A DNA stretch of 64,000 nt from Chryseobacterium lathyri (GTDB lineage: Bacteria > Bacteroidota > Bacteroidia > Flavobacteriales > Weeksellaceae), in the NCBI RefSeq assembly GCF_003290185.1, contig NZ_QNFY01000002.1, positions 124,001 to 188,000 on the forward strand. Direction: 5' to 3'. Shown one piece after another: positions 42,363 to 50,975 of the stretch (the first letter of the stretch is position 1; each line of letters starts with the position of its first letter). The notes beneath the pieces were generated by a model. That model did not search any database and was not told the origin of the DNA. It was given only the letters and a program-made list of their open reading frames with translations. The position numbers and the translations under genes were made by a program.

Positions 42363-43058
42363 TTATTTGAGTTCGAAATAGAAGCCTTCTTTTTCAAGTT
42401 CTTCATACTTCTCCTTATTGAAAGTAAAAAGTTTTCCGGGCCTGCCGCTGCCTTCTTTTTTAACATTATTGGTTTCGTTAAGCAGACCATAGCTCATGAT
42501 CTTTTTGCGAAAATTTCTGCGGTCTATCTCACGCCCAACAATAGTTCTGTAAAGATTTTCAAGGTCAGAAAAAGGAAATTCTTCATTCAAGAGATTAAAG
42601 CCGATAGGCTGATACTGAAGCTTGGTACGGAGTCTGTTTAACGCAATATCAATAATGGATTTATGATCGAAGGCAAGTGATGGAAGTTTATTTACGCTGA
42701 ACCACTGGGCATCTTCTGCATCAGAATCTGCAAACAGTTCATGATAGGATGGGTTGACAAGGCCTAAATAAGCCACAGAAACTACTCTATTCCGTGGATC
42801 GCGGCCAACGTTACCAAAAGTATAGAGTTGTTCCAAAAAATCGGGCTTTATGCCTGCTTCTTCGTGAAGTTCTCTTTTCACTGCATCATCCAGGTTTTCA
42901 TCATCCAGAACAAGACCGCCCGGAAGCGCCCAGCCTCCTTTGAAAGGATCAATTTTTCTTTTGATCAAAAGAAGCTGAAGATCCTGCTTATCAAAGTATC
43001 CAAAAATAACGGCATCAACAGCCACTTTAATATCCTGAATTTTTTTTGAAGATCCCAT
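42363..43058 (-). CDS. NrtR-type Nudix-related transcriptional regulator
   Basis: A 231-residue fusion of a Nudix domain (about 10-145) and a winged helix (about 155-231), the layout of NrtR, a repressor that binds ADP-ribose or NAD-derived effectors. The Nudix box is complete, GGLVLDDENLDDAVKRELHEEAGI, so hydrolase activity on ADP-ribose is possible. The DNA-binding part includes RNFRKKIMSYGLL and SGRPGKLFTFN. The ATG at 43058 is chosen; an upstream TTG start (43079) would place the operator inside the coding region. It probably represses the adjacent cluster and itself. Confidence 0.88.
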   Translation of the reverse strand: MGSSKKIQDIKVAVDAVIFGYFDKQDLQLLLIKRKIDPFKGGWALPGGLVLDDENLDDAVKRELHEEAGIKPDFLEQLYTFGNVGRDPRNRVVSVAYLGLVNPSYHELFADSDAEDAQWFSVNKLPSLAFDHKSIIDIALNRLRTKLQYQPIGFNLLNEEFPFSDLENLYRTIVGREIDRRNFRKKIMSYGLLNETNNVKKEGSGRPGKLFTFNKEKYEELEKEGFYFELK

Positions 43059-43069
43059 AATTTTAATTT

Positions 43070-43091
43070 GCGTTACCAATACACAAAGGTA
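43070..43091 (-). promoter_or_regulatory. nrtR promoter and operator-like palindrome
   Basis: The minus-strand palindrome GTGTAT-TGG-TAACGC (43070-43084) overlaps by one base the -7 element TACCTTTG (43084-43091), in the same geometry as site 1 at the cluster promoter. A -33-like TTTG lies at 43109-43112. This suggests autoregulation. Confidence 0.65.
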
Positions 43092-43180
43092 AGATTAATA
43101 AACGAAATCAAAAAAGAATTGACAGAATAATAAAATTAACTAACTTTATTTTATAATAACCCACTTAAAATTAACTGATT

Positions 43181-43813
43181 ATGAAAAATCTATTGTTATT
43201 ATTTTCAATAGTCTTTCTTTTGACCGCTTGTGAAAAAGGAAAGCCCGTAACTGAAAAAGGCTTAGCTAAAACAGATTCTGCAGAATGGAAACCTGTAGAT
43301 TCTGCTGCTGCGACAAAAGCCTGGATGGACTACGCCACACCCGGTGAGATGCACAAAACGCTGGCATTATATGACGGAAACTGGACTGGAGCAACTACTT
43401 CCTGGATGGAGAAAGATTCAAAACCTGTAACCAGCCAATCTGAATGTACTAATAAAATGATCTTTGAAGGAAGATATCAGCACAGTACTTACAAAGGAAG
43501 CTTTATGGGAATGCCGTTTGAAGGAATGAGCATAATGGGCTACGACAACGCTAAGAAAAAGTTTGTAAGTACCTGGGTCGATAACATGGGAACGGGAATC
43601 ATGCATGCGGAAGGAGACTGGAACCCTTCCAAGAAATCTATTGAACTTAAAGGTAAGATGACTGATCCGGCAAGACCTGGACAAGATTGTGATTTCAGAG
43701 AGGTTTACACATTTACGGATGCCAACAATCACACCATGGAAATGTATGGTCCTGATTCTAAGACAGGGAAAGAATATAAAACCATGGAAATAAAATTCAC
43801 CAGAAAGAAATAA
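43181..43813 (+). CDS. DUF1579 lipoprotein
   Basis: A 210-residue lipoprotein: signal peptide with lipobox LTAC (Cys17). The DUF1579 domain (about 50-208) has TPGEMHKTLALYDGNWTGATTSW and FVSTWVDNMGTGIMHAEGDW. The family, of unknown function, forms a lipocalin-like beta barrel. It is expected to be anchored in a membrane facing the periplasm or surface. It is encoded by a monocistronic unit with a weak hairpin terminator. Confidence 0.88.
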   Translation: MKNLLLLFSIVFLLTACEKGKPVTEKGLAKTDSAEWKPVDSAAATKAWMDYATPGEMHKTLALYDGNWTGATTSWMEKDSKPVTSQSECTNKMIFEGRYQHSTYKGSFMGMPFEGMSIMGYDNAKKKFVSTWVDNMGTGIMHAEGDWNPSKKSIELKGKMTDPARPGQDCDFREVYTFTDANNHTMEMYGPDSKTGKEYKTMEIKFTRKK

Positions 43814-43822
43814 AAACAAGTG

Positions 43823-43848
43823 AAATCACCGCAGCGAAACAGTGATTT
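43823..43848 (+). terminator. Weak terminator after the DUF1579 gene
   Basis: AAATCAC (43823-43829) pairs with GTGATTT (43842-43848) around a 12-nt loop, followed by a short T tract. It lies 9 bp past the stop codon. Confidence 0.55.
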
Positions 43849-43882
43849 TCCTTATAAATTTCATGACAGATATGCTCAACTT

Positions 43883-43909
43883 TGGTATAGAAAATAAAAA
43901 ATTATACCA
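43883..43909. repeat. Inverted repeat upstream of the small membrane protein
   Basis: TGGTATA (43883-43889) and TATACCA (43903-43909) are perfect 7-bp arms 13 bp apart, ending 2 bp before the ATG. It may be an operator or a translational hairpin. Confidence 0.5.
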
Positions 43910-43911
43910 TC

Positions 43912-44121
43912 ATGAAAACATTATTAAGAGCCTTTATCGTGGTCATTATTATCATAGGAGGAGTTTTGATCATTGTTGTAGGGAAAAAACCTTTCCCGGA
44001 ACCTGAATGTCTCGTATGCGGGATCAATCTTGTAAGAACTTTGGGAATTGCTGAAGTCATCCTCGGCCTCGGTGCTTTGGTAATACAGGCCAACCTTATC
44101 GAAAAACAGCGAAATTTCTAA
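43912..44121 (+). CDS. Small membrane protein with two predicted helices
   Basis: A 69-residue protein. Helix 1 is IVVIIIIGGVLIIVV (about 8-24), followed by KKPFPEPECLVCGIN with a CxxC pair, then a second helix (about 42-61). No family is recognised. An inverted repeat (TGGTATA...TATACCA, 43883-43909) lies at its start codon region. The CxxC could bind a metal or form a disulphide. A strong bidirectional terminator follows. Confidence 0.6.
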   Translation: MKTLLRAFIVVIIIIGGVLIIVVGKKPFPEPECLVCGINLVRTLGIAEVILGLGALVIQANLIEKQRNF

Positions 44122-44127
44122 AAAAAT

Positions 44128-44156
44128 AAAAGACCGGTAATTTTTACCGGTCTTTT
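44128..44156. terminator. Bidirectional terminator between lepA and the small membrane protein
   Basis: AAAAGACCGGTAA (44128-44140) pairs with TTACCGGTCTTTT (44144-44156), a 13-bp stem, with A and T tracts. It closes two convergent genes. Confidence 0.9.
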
Positions 44157-44160
44157 TATA

Positions 44161-45957
44161 TTAATCGTTTAGTTTTAATACAGCCATGAAAGCTGATTGC
44201 GGTACTTCTACTCTACCAATCTGCTTCATTTTCTTCTTACCTTCCTTCTGTTTTTCAAGAAGTTTACGTTTTCTGGAAATATCTCCTCCGTAACATTTTG
44301 CGGTTACGTCTTTTCTTAACGCTTTAATCGTCTCTCTTGCAATAACCTTTGCTCCCAGCGCTGCCTGAACCGCAATGTCAAACTGCTGTCTAGGAATCAG
44401 CTCACGAAGCTTTTCACACATCTTTTTACCGATATAATAAGCATTGCTATCGTGAATCAGTGAAGAAAGGGCGTCTACCATATCCCCATTGATCAGAATA
44501 TCCATTTTAACCAATTTAGAGGAACGCATTCCTATTGGTGAATAATCGAATGACGCATATCCTTTGGAAATAGATTTCAGTCTGTCGTAAAAGTCAAAAA
44601 CAACCTCTGCCAAAGGCATATTAAATGTTAATTCTACCCTGTCTGCCGTTAAATAACTTTGGTTGACAATCTCCCCTCTCTTTTCAATACAAAGCGTCAT
44701 TACAGCACCCACAAAATCGGATTTAGTAATGATAGAAGCTTTTATATAAGGTTCTTCAACTCTATCTAAAAGATTGGGATCAATCATTTCTGATGGGTTG
44801 TTGATTAAAATTGCAGTTTCAGGATCTTTTTTAGAAAACCCGTGATATGAAACGTTGGGAACCGTAGTAATTACGTTCATATCAAACTCTCTCTCAAGAC
44901 GTTCCTGTACGATTTCCATATGAAGCATTCCTAAGAATCCGCAACGGAAACCAAAACCAAGTGCTGCAGAACTTTCAGGTTCGAAAACCAAAGAAGCATC
45001 ATTCAGTCTTAATTTTTCTAATGAAAATCTTAACTCCTCAAAATCTTCCGATTCAATAGGATAAATCCCTGCAAATACCATTGGCTTTACTTCTTCAAAA
45101 CCGTCAATCGCAGCAGCGGCTGGGTTTACGAAAGAGGTAATGGTATCGCCTACTTTTACTTCTCTTGCATCTTTAATTCCGGAAATAATGTAGCCTACAT
45201 CACCGCATTCAATAGTCTTTTTCGGAACCTGCTTTAGTTTTAATGTTCCTACTTCATCAGCACCATATTCTTTTCCCGTAGCGAAAAATTTGATTTTCTC
45301 GTTTTTAGAAATACTTCCGTTTACTACTTTGAAATAAGCCTCAATCCCTCTGAACGGGTTGTAAACGGAGTCAAAGATCAGTGCCTGTAACGGAGCATTC
45401 GGGTCTCCAACCGGGGCAGGAATTCTATTGACAATCTGTTCGAGCAAATCATGAACTCCCTCTCCTGTCTTTCCGGAAACTCTAAGGACATCTTCATATT
45501 TACAGCCCAAAAGTCCCATAATTTCATCGGTTACTTCTTCAGGGTTTGCTGACGGAAGATCTATTTTATTAAGAATTGGAATAATTTCCAAATCATTTTC
45601 TAATGCCAAATAAAGATTACTGATGGTCTGAGCCTGAATACTCTGTGCCGCATCTACTATAAGAAGGGCACCTTCGCAGGCAGCAATAGAACGGGAAACT
45701 TCATAAGAAAAGTCTACGTGTCCCGGGGTATCAATAAGATTTAAGATATATTTTTCTCCTTTATACTCATAATCCATCTGGATCGCGTGAGACTTGATCG
45801 TAATCCCGCGTTCTTTCTCCAAATCCATATCATCCAGCGTCTGAGACTGTAATTCTCTTTGGGTAACAGTATTGGTATATTCCAATAGTCTATCCGCCAA
45901 AGTACTTTTACCGTGGTCGATATGAGCGATTATGCAAAAATTTCGTATGTTTTTCAT
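44161..45957 (-). CDS. lepA: Elongation factor 4 (LepA)
   Basis: LepA is a ribosome-associated GTPase that can reverse translocation of stalled ribosomes. The 598-residue protein has GTPase motifs [26 protein letters not shown] and NKIDLP. The domains downstream resemble EF-G, and the LepA-specific C-terminus is present with [37 protein letters not shown]. Length is normal. It is a single-gene unit. Confidence 0.97.
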   Translation of the reverse strand: MKNIRNFCIIAHIDHGKSTLADRLLEYTNTVTQRELQSQTLDDMDLEKERGITIKSHAIQMDYEYKGEKYILNLIDTPGHVDFSYEVSRSIAACEGALLIVDAAQSIQAQTISNLYLALENDLEIIPILNKIDLPSANPEEVTDEIMGLLGCKYEDVLRVSGKTGEGVHDLLEQIVNRIPAPVGDPNAPLQALIFDSVYNPFRGIEAYFKVVNGSISKNEKIKFFATGKEYGADEVGTLKLKQVPKKTIECGDVGYIISGIKDAREVKVGDTITSFVNPAAAAIDGFEEVKPMVFAGIYPIESEDFEELRFSLEKLRLNDASLVFEPESSAALGFGFRCGFLGMLHMEIVQERLEREFDMNVITTVPNVSYHGFSKKDPETAILINNPSEMIDPNLLDRVEEPYIKASIITKSDFVGAVMTLCIEKRGEIVNQSYLTADRVELTFNMPLAEVVFDFYDRLKSISKGYASFDYSPIGMRSSKLVKMDILINGDMVDALSSLIHDSNAYYIGKKMCEKLRELIPRQQFDIAVQAALGAKVIARETIKALRKDVTAKCYGGDISRKRKLLEKQKEGKKKMKQIGRVEVPQSAFMAVLKLND

Positions 45958-46034
45958 TTAAGAACCTTGTAATTTGCAAAGATAAAAAAATGCAGGAGAA
46001 ATTCATTTTTAATTTTTAGTCGCCTCTCTATGTA

Positions 46035-47066
46035 TTATTTAGATTTACCAAAATTTTCAGGCAATATATAATTGCCGGTCAAAGGATCAAGTGAGACTTC
46101 CGTTCCCGCCATTGCTTTTCTTTTTTTCGCTGCATTGGCATCAATCGCTACAATAGCTGCATTGGCTACTATACTTCCTATCAAACCACCTATACCTCCG
46201 CCTAACATTATCATCGTAGAATTAGATTCAGGAAAAAGCTCTTCTTTCTTAACTTCAATGAAAAGTCCCATTTCATCTCTGAAAATTTCAACATAACCCA
46301 CCGGAATTATTTTATATGGAACTCCGTTATGAACAAATGCATAAAAATTTCTGATTGGCTTTTTATCATCGCCCTTCGCTGCTTTTGTTGCAACACCTTT
46401 GCTGTTGGTTTCAATCGTATAACCTGGTTCTGGATTGTGGGTAAAAAAACTGTAGGAATCTTTATAAACCCCTTCTTTTAATGTATCTGATTTTAAAATA
46501 TCAAGCTTATCCATCAAAATAGAATTATAGCTGGCAAGATCATTTTCCGAAATACCAAATTCCCAAGTAGTTTTACTGTAAGAATCTTTCAGCAAATCTG
46601 CTAAAGACAATGTAATTTTCTTTGCTAAACTTTGTGATAAATAAGGTGTATTTCGTGATGAAATTGTTGTAACGGTATCTATTCTGTTAACAAAATGATA
46701 ACCGTCATCTTTCTTTTTAAAAGTACTCGCCCGTAATTCAAGCTTTCCGATAGAATATTTTTCTTTTATATCTTCAGAAATAACTATATTTTCCAATAAA
46801 AGTACTAATTCATCATTTCCTCTAGCCGTGTTGTATTTATAAAACCAATCTGAAATGTCTTTACTCGGGTCATTTTCAAAAACAATATTCACTTGATTTT
46901 TATGAAATAATATGCTTCCAATTTCTTTATTGGGTCGCTGATCAATTACACTGAAGCTTTTGTACGTATTTTTACTGTCTTTTATAGACTTTGACAGGTC
47001 AATTACTTCCGTTTTCTGCGCGAAAAATAAGCCGGAAAGTAATAGAAAGAAAAATATTTTTTTCAT
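46035..47066 (-). CDS. Hypothetical secreted protein
   Basis: A 343-residue protein with a signal peptide (1-16, cleavage after LFFA). No family is recognised. It has a hydrophobic Gly-rich segment (TMIMLGGGIGGLIGSIVANAAIVAI, residues about 280-305) that could be a membrane helix near the C-terminus. It is encoded by its own unit downstream of lepA. It may be a periplasmic or outer-membrane-associated protein. Confidence 0.65.
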   Translation of the reverse strand: MKKIFFFLLLSGLFFAQKTEVIDLSKSIKDSKNTYKSFSVIDQRPNKEIGSILFHKNQVNIVFENDPSKDISDWFYKYNTARGNDELVLLLENIVISEDIKEKYSIGKLELRASTFKKKDDGYHFVNRIDTVTTISSRNTPYLSQSLAKKITLSLADLLKDSYSKTTWEFGISENDLASYNSILMDKLDILKSDTLKEGVYKDSYSFFTHNPEPGYTIETNSKGVATKAAKGDDKKPIRNFYAFVHNGVPYKIIPVGYVEIFRDEMGLFIEVKKEELFPESNSTMIMLGGGIGGLIGSIVANAAIVAIDANAAKKRKAMAGTEVSLDPLTGNYILPENFGKSK

Positions 47067-47197
47067 ACTGATAATTTTACGAACCTGGGATCTGTTTTAA
47101 ACAAAAACTTTGAATTTAATTGAACTTACTTCACAAAAATAAGAATTAGCTCACTATGTATTGAAATTAAATCATTTTATACATCTTTTAAAACTAA

Positions 47198-47231
47198 ACG
47201 GCTCTCACAAACAATTGTCTGTAAGAGCCGT
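47198..47231 (-). terminator. Terminator of the sigma-factor operon
   Basis: ACGGCTCT and AGAGCCGT (47198-47205, 47224-47231) enclose an imperfect inner stem. The minus-strand sequence continues into GTTTAGTTTT. It lies 22 bp past the stop of the last gene of the sigma-factor operon. Confidence 0.75.
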
Positions 47232-47253
47232 CCAACATTAAAAAAATAAACTA

Positions 47254-47772
47254 TTATGGGTTTTGTTTGGGCTTTGCCATACTGCGTCCGCTGTGAGGTT
47301 TTCTCTCATTCATTTTATCTCTCATCATTCCTTCAGACTGGAATAGCTTCAATACTTTTTGGCAAGGAATCACCTGCTGCATCTTGTCAGCATATTTCTT
47401 TCTGTTATCAAGCAGTTTCTGTCCTACTTCGAAACTCTGCTGAAGCTTTGCTTTGGCTTCATCGTCAGATAATGTTTCAGGGTTGAAATCAGGGTTAAAC
47501 TGGCTTTTTATCTGCTTCTGGTTATCTAAATACTCATTATAAAGCTGAGTAAATTCTGTTTTATCGCTGGCATCAATTTCGAGATTTTCTACCACCATAT
47601 TATTCCTAAACTTTTTAAGAAGTTCTTTTCTCTCTTCAGGAGAAAGATTGTTTATTACCTCTTTTCGTTGTTTAGGGTCCATTTTTTTCCAGTCATAATC
47701 TGTAGTCTGTGCATTTTGTGCATTCAGGCCAAAACCATAAATAATAAAAAGTGTAAATAATATCTTTTTCAT
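47254..47772 (-). CDS. Periplasmic Spy/CpxP-like protein in a sigma-factor operon
   Basis: A 172-residue protein with a signal peptide (1-18). It has a charged helical body with the pattern WKKMDPKQRKEVINNLSPEERKELLKKF and later FNPDFNPETLSDDEAKAKLQQSF, like CpxP/Spy/CnrX-type periplasmic sensors and chaperones. It is the last gene of the ECF sigma operon, 5 bp from the membrane protein gene. It may sense envelope stress, which is inference. Confidence 0.65.
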   Translation of the reverse strand: MKKILFTLFIIYGFGLNAQNAQTTDYDWKKMDPKQRKEVINNLSPEERKELLKKFRNNMVVENLEIDASDKTEFTQLYNEYLDNQKQIKSQFNPDFNPETLSDDEAKAKLQQSFEVGQKLLDNRKKYADKMQQVIPCQKVLKLFQSEGMMRDKMNERKPHSGRSMAKPKQNP

Positions 47773-47777
47773 CTTTC

Positions 47778-48311
47778 TTAATTATATAAATCTAAATAAA
47801 CGTCCTGAGTCGAATTGCTTGCCAGTTCTGATATTTCGGAATTGGAAAAAGAATCCAGATATTCATTCATTTTAATTTCTTCTTTTTTAGTGGCAGCTTT
47901 TACAGGCTGCGGAGCTGTTACGCTTTCAACATCCTTTTTAGGAGTGTATGAAATAGTTTTAGTTCCCTGACTACTAACTGTTTGATTATTATTTTCAACA
48001 GAAGTTAAATCTGCTTCCAAAGTTTCATAAGCACGTTCGCTTTCTGTTTTTGGTTCCTGAATGTTGACTGCTAATGTTTTTGAATTCGCCACATCTGCCG
48101 CCGTATCATTGTCAGAATTAAAAACATACGTTGCCCCGAATATTAAAGCAAGCGATGCCGCAGCGGCATACATCCAGTTTAATTTGAAAACCGGTGCTTT
48201 TTTATTCGCTTTCACTTCGTTCATTACATTATCCTGGATATTTTCAAATAAATGATCCGGAATTTTGTAAATATTCTTACGTTCTAGTTTTTCTATGTCG
48301 AACTCTTTCAT
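47778..48311 (-). CDS. Putative anti-sigma factor (single membrane helix)
   Basis: A 177-residue protein. The N-terminal cytosolic part (about 1-45, FDIEKLERKNIYKIPDHLFENIQDNVMNEV) precedes one membrane helix (about 47-66, MYAAAASLALIFGATYVF), followed by a periplasmic Thr/Ser-rich tail. This is the architecture of anti-sigma factors next to ECF genes. No zinc-binding HxxxCxxC motif of ZAS domains is visible. It lies 18 bp downstream of the ECF gene. Confidence 0.6.
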   Translation of the reverse strand: MKEFDIEKLERKNIYKIPDHLFENIQDNVMNEVKANKKAPVFKLNWMYAAAASLALIFGATYVFNSDNDTAADVANSKTLAVNIQEPKTESERAYETLEADLTSVENNNQTVSSQGTKTISYTPKKDVESVTAPQPVKAATKKEEIKMNEYLDSFSNSEISELASNSTQDVYLDLYN

Positions 48312-48329
48312 CTTTGTTTGTTCAAAAAA

Positions 48330-48881
48330 TTATCTCTCGTAATTTTCTTTAATATACTCTTCTATTTTCTGTTTGGCATAATGATAATTCGTCTTTAAAG
48401 TCCCCACAGACATATCTACAATTTTAGAAATCTCTTCATAGGGTAAATCATCATAATACCGCATCATAAATACCAGTTTCTGCTTTTCGGGCAGGCTTTG
48501 TATGGCATTCTGGAGCAGCAGCTGTATTTCTTCCGCATCTCCTTCCGTATTGTCGGCCACCAGGTTCTGCATATAATACTCAGGATCTTCATCCGTTTTC
48601 TGCATTTTTTTCAACTTGTTGACCTGCTGTAATGCTTCGTTGGTAGCAATCCTGTAAAGCCAGGTATACAGCTGACTGTCATTTTTAAACTGGTGAAAAT
48701 TCTGGTAAGCTTTAATAAAAGTCTCCTGTAGCGTATCCTGAGCAAGATCTCCATCCACAATAATTCTTCTGATATGCCAGTACAATCTGCTTTGATAAGC
48801 ATCCATCAAGGCACGGACTCCTTTTTCCTGGGTCCGTGGATTCTGCATCAACGAAATAATTTCCGCGTCCTTAATCTTCAT
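48330..48881 (-). CDS. ECF-type RNA polymerase sigma factor
   Basis: A 183-residue sigma-70 family factor. The region 2 helix includes LAQDTLQETFIKAYQNFHQF, and region 4 has MRYYDDLPYEEISKIVDMSVGTLKTNYHYAKQKI, the DNA-binding HTH. The acidic residue-rich linker (DEDPEYYMQNL) is typical. It heads the three-gene operon with the anti-sigma-like and Spy/CpxP-like proteins. Confidence 0.93.
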   Translation of the reverse strand: MKIKDAEIISLMQNPRTQEKGVRALMDAYQSRLYWHIRRIIVDGDLAQDTLQETFIKAYQNFHQFKNDSQLYTWLYRIATNEALQQVNKLKKMQKTDEDPEYYMQNLVADNTEGDAEEIQLLLQNAIQSLPEKQKLVFMMRYYDDLPYEEISKIVDMSVGTLKTNYHYAKQKIEEYIKENYER

Positions 48882-49059
48882 AAGATGCTTTCACTGTTTT
48901 GGATTACAAAAATAGCCGAAAGTTAAATTACTTATTCAATTTTCGGTCCAAATATTTAAAATAATATCAGATCATTACGTCACGTGCCTTACACAATAGG
49001 AACAGAGATATTCCACCATAAACTTCAGGGAGCTCTGCCTCCGTCTTCCTTTAAAATCT

Positions 49060-49067
49060 TATCTTTG
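49060..49067 (+). promoter_or_regulatory. -7 element (TATCTTTG) of the DUF2520 gene
   Basis: Matches TAnnTTTG and ends 4 bp before the ATG at 49072. As at the GH3-like gene, this predicts a transcript that starts at or near the start codon. No -33 TTG was found. Confidence 0.45.
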
Positions 49068-49071
49068 TTAG

Positions 49072-49821
49072 ATGCAAACTGTAATTATAGGTTCCGGAAA
49101 TGTGGCTTATCACATGGCAAAGGCGTTTAGCCTGAAGAATATTCCATTAATGCAAGTTTTTGGAAGGAACGGCGAAGAATTAAAGAAGATTTCCGGGGAA
49201 TTGAATGTTCCTTATTCTACGGAGCAACTTCAAGATGCAGACCTGTATATCATCTGTGTAAGCGATAACTCCGTTGAAAATGTTTCTCAGCTTATCACCA
49301 AAAAAGACTGTCTGGTTGCCCATACTTCGGGATCTCTTCCCAAAGAAATTCTGAAAGGCGCGTACCGAAAAGCGAGTTTTTATCCTTTGCAGACATTTTC
49401 AAAATCAAAAGAACTGGATTATGAGAAGATTCCGTTATTTATTGAAGCTGAAAATGAACAGGATAAACAGCTTCTTTTTGAAATTGCTTCCAAAATCTCA
49501 GAAAATGTGATGGAAAGCAGCCACGAGAAAAGAAAATATATCCACCTTACCGCAGTTTTTGCCTGCAATTTTGTCAATCATCTTTTCGCAAAGGCAAAGG
49601 AGATTTCAGATTCGCAGGAAATTCCATTTAATTATTTTCTGCCTTTGATTGATGAAACAGTACAGAAAATTCATGAGATCGAGCCTAAAGCCGCCCAAAC
49701 CGGCCCAGCCGTAAGAAATGATGTGAGGATACTGGAATTACATGAACAGTTACTAAAAGGCGAAAGTCTTGAAATTTATAAAACAATGAATCATTCTATT
49801 CAAAAAATGTATGAGCTATAA
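49072..49821 (+). CDS. Rossmann-like/DUF2520 protein
   Basis: A 249-residue protein. An NADP-binding Rossmann N-terminus (VIIGSGNVAYHMAKAF) precedes DUF2520, with VAHTSGSLPKEIL, FYPLQTFSK and HLTAVFACNFVNHLFAKAKEI, as in ketopantoate reductase-like proteins. The substrate is not known. It overlaps the next gene by 11 bp and starts a four-gene run with KdsC-like, Maf and the SprE-like lipoprotein. Confidence 0.9.
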   Translation: MQTVIIGSGNVAYHMAKAFSLKNIPLMQVFGRNGEELKKISGELNVPYSTEQLQDADLYIICVSDNSVENVSQLITKKDCLVAHTSGSLPKEILKGAYRKASFYPLQTFSKSKELDYEKIPLFIEAENEQDKQLLFEIASKISENVMESSHEKRKYIHLTAVFACNFVNHLFAKAKEISDSQEIPFNYFLPLIDETVQKIHEIEPKAAQTGPAVRNDVRILELHEQLLKGESLEIYKTMNHSIQKMYEL

Positions 49822-50329
49822 AGAGAAATTAAAAGATATTAAGGCATTTGTATTTGATGTAGACGGAGTTTTTACAGATGGAAGTGTTTATCTGATGCCC
49901 GGTGGAAATATGTGCAGGGTAATGAATGTTCTGGATGGTTATGCAGTAGTTAAAGCACTAAAAAACAATTATTTAATCGGAGTAATCACTGGCGGAAATG
50001 ATGAAATGGTAAAGCACAGGATCAATTATCTTGGAATAGAGGACTATTATCCAAAGTCACACGATAAAATGGTTGACTTTGAAGATTTTAAAAAGAAATA
50101 CAATCTTAAAAATGAGGAGATCCTGACAATGGGAGATGATCTTCCTGATATTCACATTATGGAAAATTCTGCTATTTCAGCCTGTCCTGAAAATGCCGTT
50201 CCTGAAGTAAAGGGAATATCTGATTATATTTCTGCCAAAAAAGGAGGAAGCGGGGCAGTACGTGATGTAATAGAGCAGGTCATGAAGGTTCAGGGGAACT
50301 GGCATGATGATAATACGCAATCTGTATAA
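49811..50329 (+). CDS. HAD-IIIA hydrolase, KdsC-like
   Basis: A 172-residue HAD phosphatase. The catalytic motif FDVDGVFTDGS (residues 15-25) and GDDLPDIHIM match KdsC, which dephosphorylates KDO-8-phosphate for lipopolysaccharide. In Bacteroidota this family is variable, so the substrate is not certain. It overlaps the DUF2520 gene by 11 bp. Confidence 0.9.
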   Translation: MSYKEKLKDIKAFVFDVDGVFTDGSVYLMPGGNMCRVMNVLDGYAVVKALKNNYLIGVITGGNDEMVKHRINYLGIEDYYPKSHDKMVDFEDFKKKYNLKNEEILTMGDDLPDIHIMENSAISACPENAVPEVKGISDYISAKKGGSGAVRDVIEQVMKVQGNWHDDNTQSV

Positions 50330-50335
50330 AAACTT

Positions 50336-50890
50336 ATGAAATTACTTTTAGCATCCCAGTCACCAAGAAGAAAAGAACTGCTTTCAAGCTTAGGCTTCGA
50401 TTTCGAAGTTGTAAAAATAGATTGTGAAGAAATTCTTCCCAAGGATATCAAAATAGGAGAGGCAGCAGCTTATCTGTCTGAATTAAAGGCAGCAGCATTC
50501 AGAAAACTGTCTGATGATGAAGTACTGTTAACTGCTGATACTGTAGTTGCAATAGATAATAAGGTCCTTGGAAAACCGAAAGACGGGAATGAAGCAAAGC
50601 ATATGCTGCGGTTGCTTTCTGGAAAAACTCATCAGGTTTATACGGGAATTACCATAAAATCCGTTAATAAAACATGGACTGAAACTGATGTTGCGGATGT
50701 AGAATTTGATGAAATTACCGATGATGAAATAGAATATTACGTTCAAAATTTCAAACCTTTCGACAAAGCAGGCAGCTATGGTATCCAGGAATGGCTGGGC
50801 ATGGCAAAGATCAACAGGATGAATGGAAGCTTTTATACGATCATGGGACTTCCTACTCATTTGGTTTATAAAATTTTGAAAGAAATATAA
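50336..50890 (+). CDS. Maf-family nucleoside triphosphate pyrophosphatase
   Basis: A 184-residue Maf protein that hydrolyses noncanonical or modified NTPs to the NMP. The family motifs LLASQSPRRKELLSSLGF and LTADTVVAIDNKVLGKP are present, and the C-terminal KAGSYGIQEWLG carries the substrate loop. It follows the KdsC-like gene by 6 bp. Confidence 0.93.
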   Translation: MKLLLASQSPRRKELLSSLGFDFEVVKIDCEEILPKDIKIGEAAAYLSELKAAAFRKLSDDEVLLTADTVVAIDNKVLGKPKDGNEAKHMLRLLSGKTHQVYTGITIKSVNKTWTETDVADVEFDEITDDEIEYYVQNFKPFDKAGSYGIQEWLGMAKINRMNGSFYTIMGLPTHLVYKILKEI

Positions 50891-50902
50891 ATATTATTCA
50901 TT

Positions 50903-50914
50903 ACAAAATTTTGT
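50903..50914. repeat. 12-bp palindrome upstream of the SprE-like gene
   Basis: ACAAAATTTTGT is a perfect palindrome in the gap between maf and the SprE-like gene. It might be a regulator site; no more can be said. Confidence 0.35.
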
Positions 50915-50975
50915 TATTTTTACAAAATCATCAGCTGCTCATAATAAAAAGCAGATAAGAGAGTTATATTGAATA

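Noticed and set aside
42363..43079. TTG start for the NrtR gene at 43079
   Set aside because: It would put part of the operator and the predicted transcription start inside the coding sequence; the ATG at 43058 gives a standard N-terminus.
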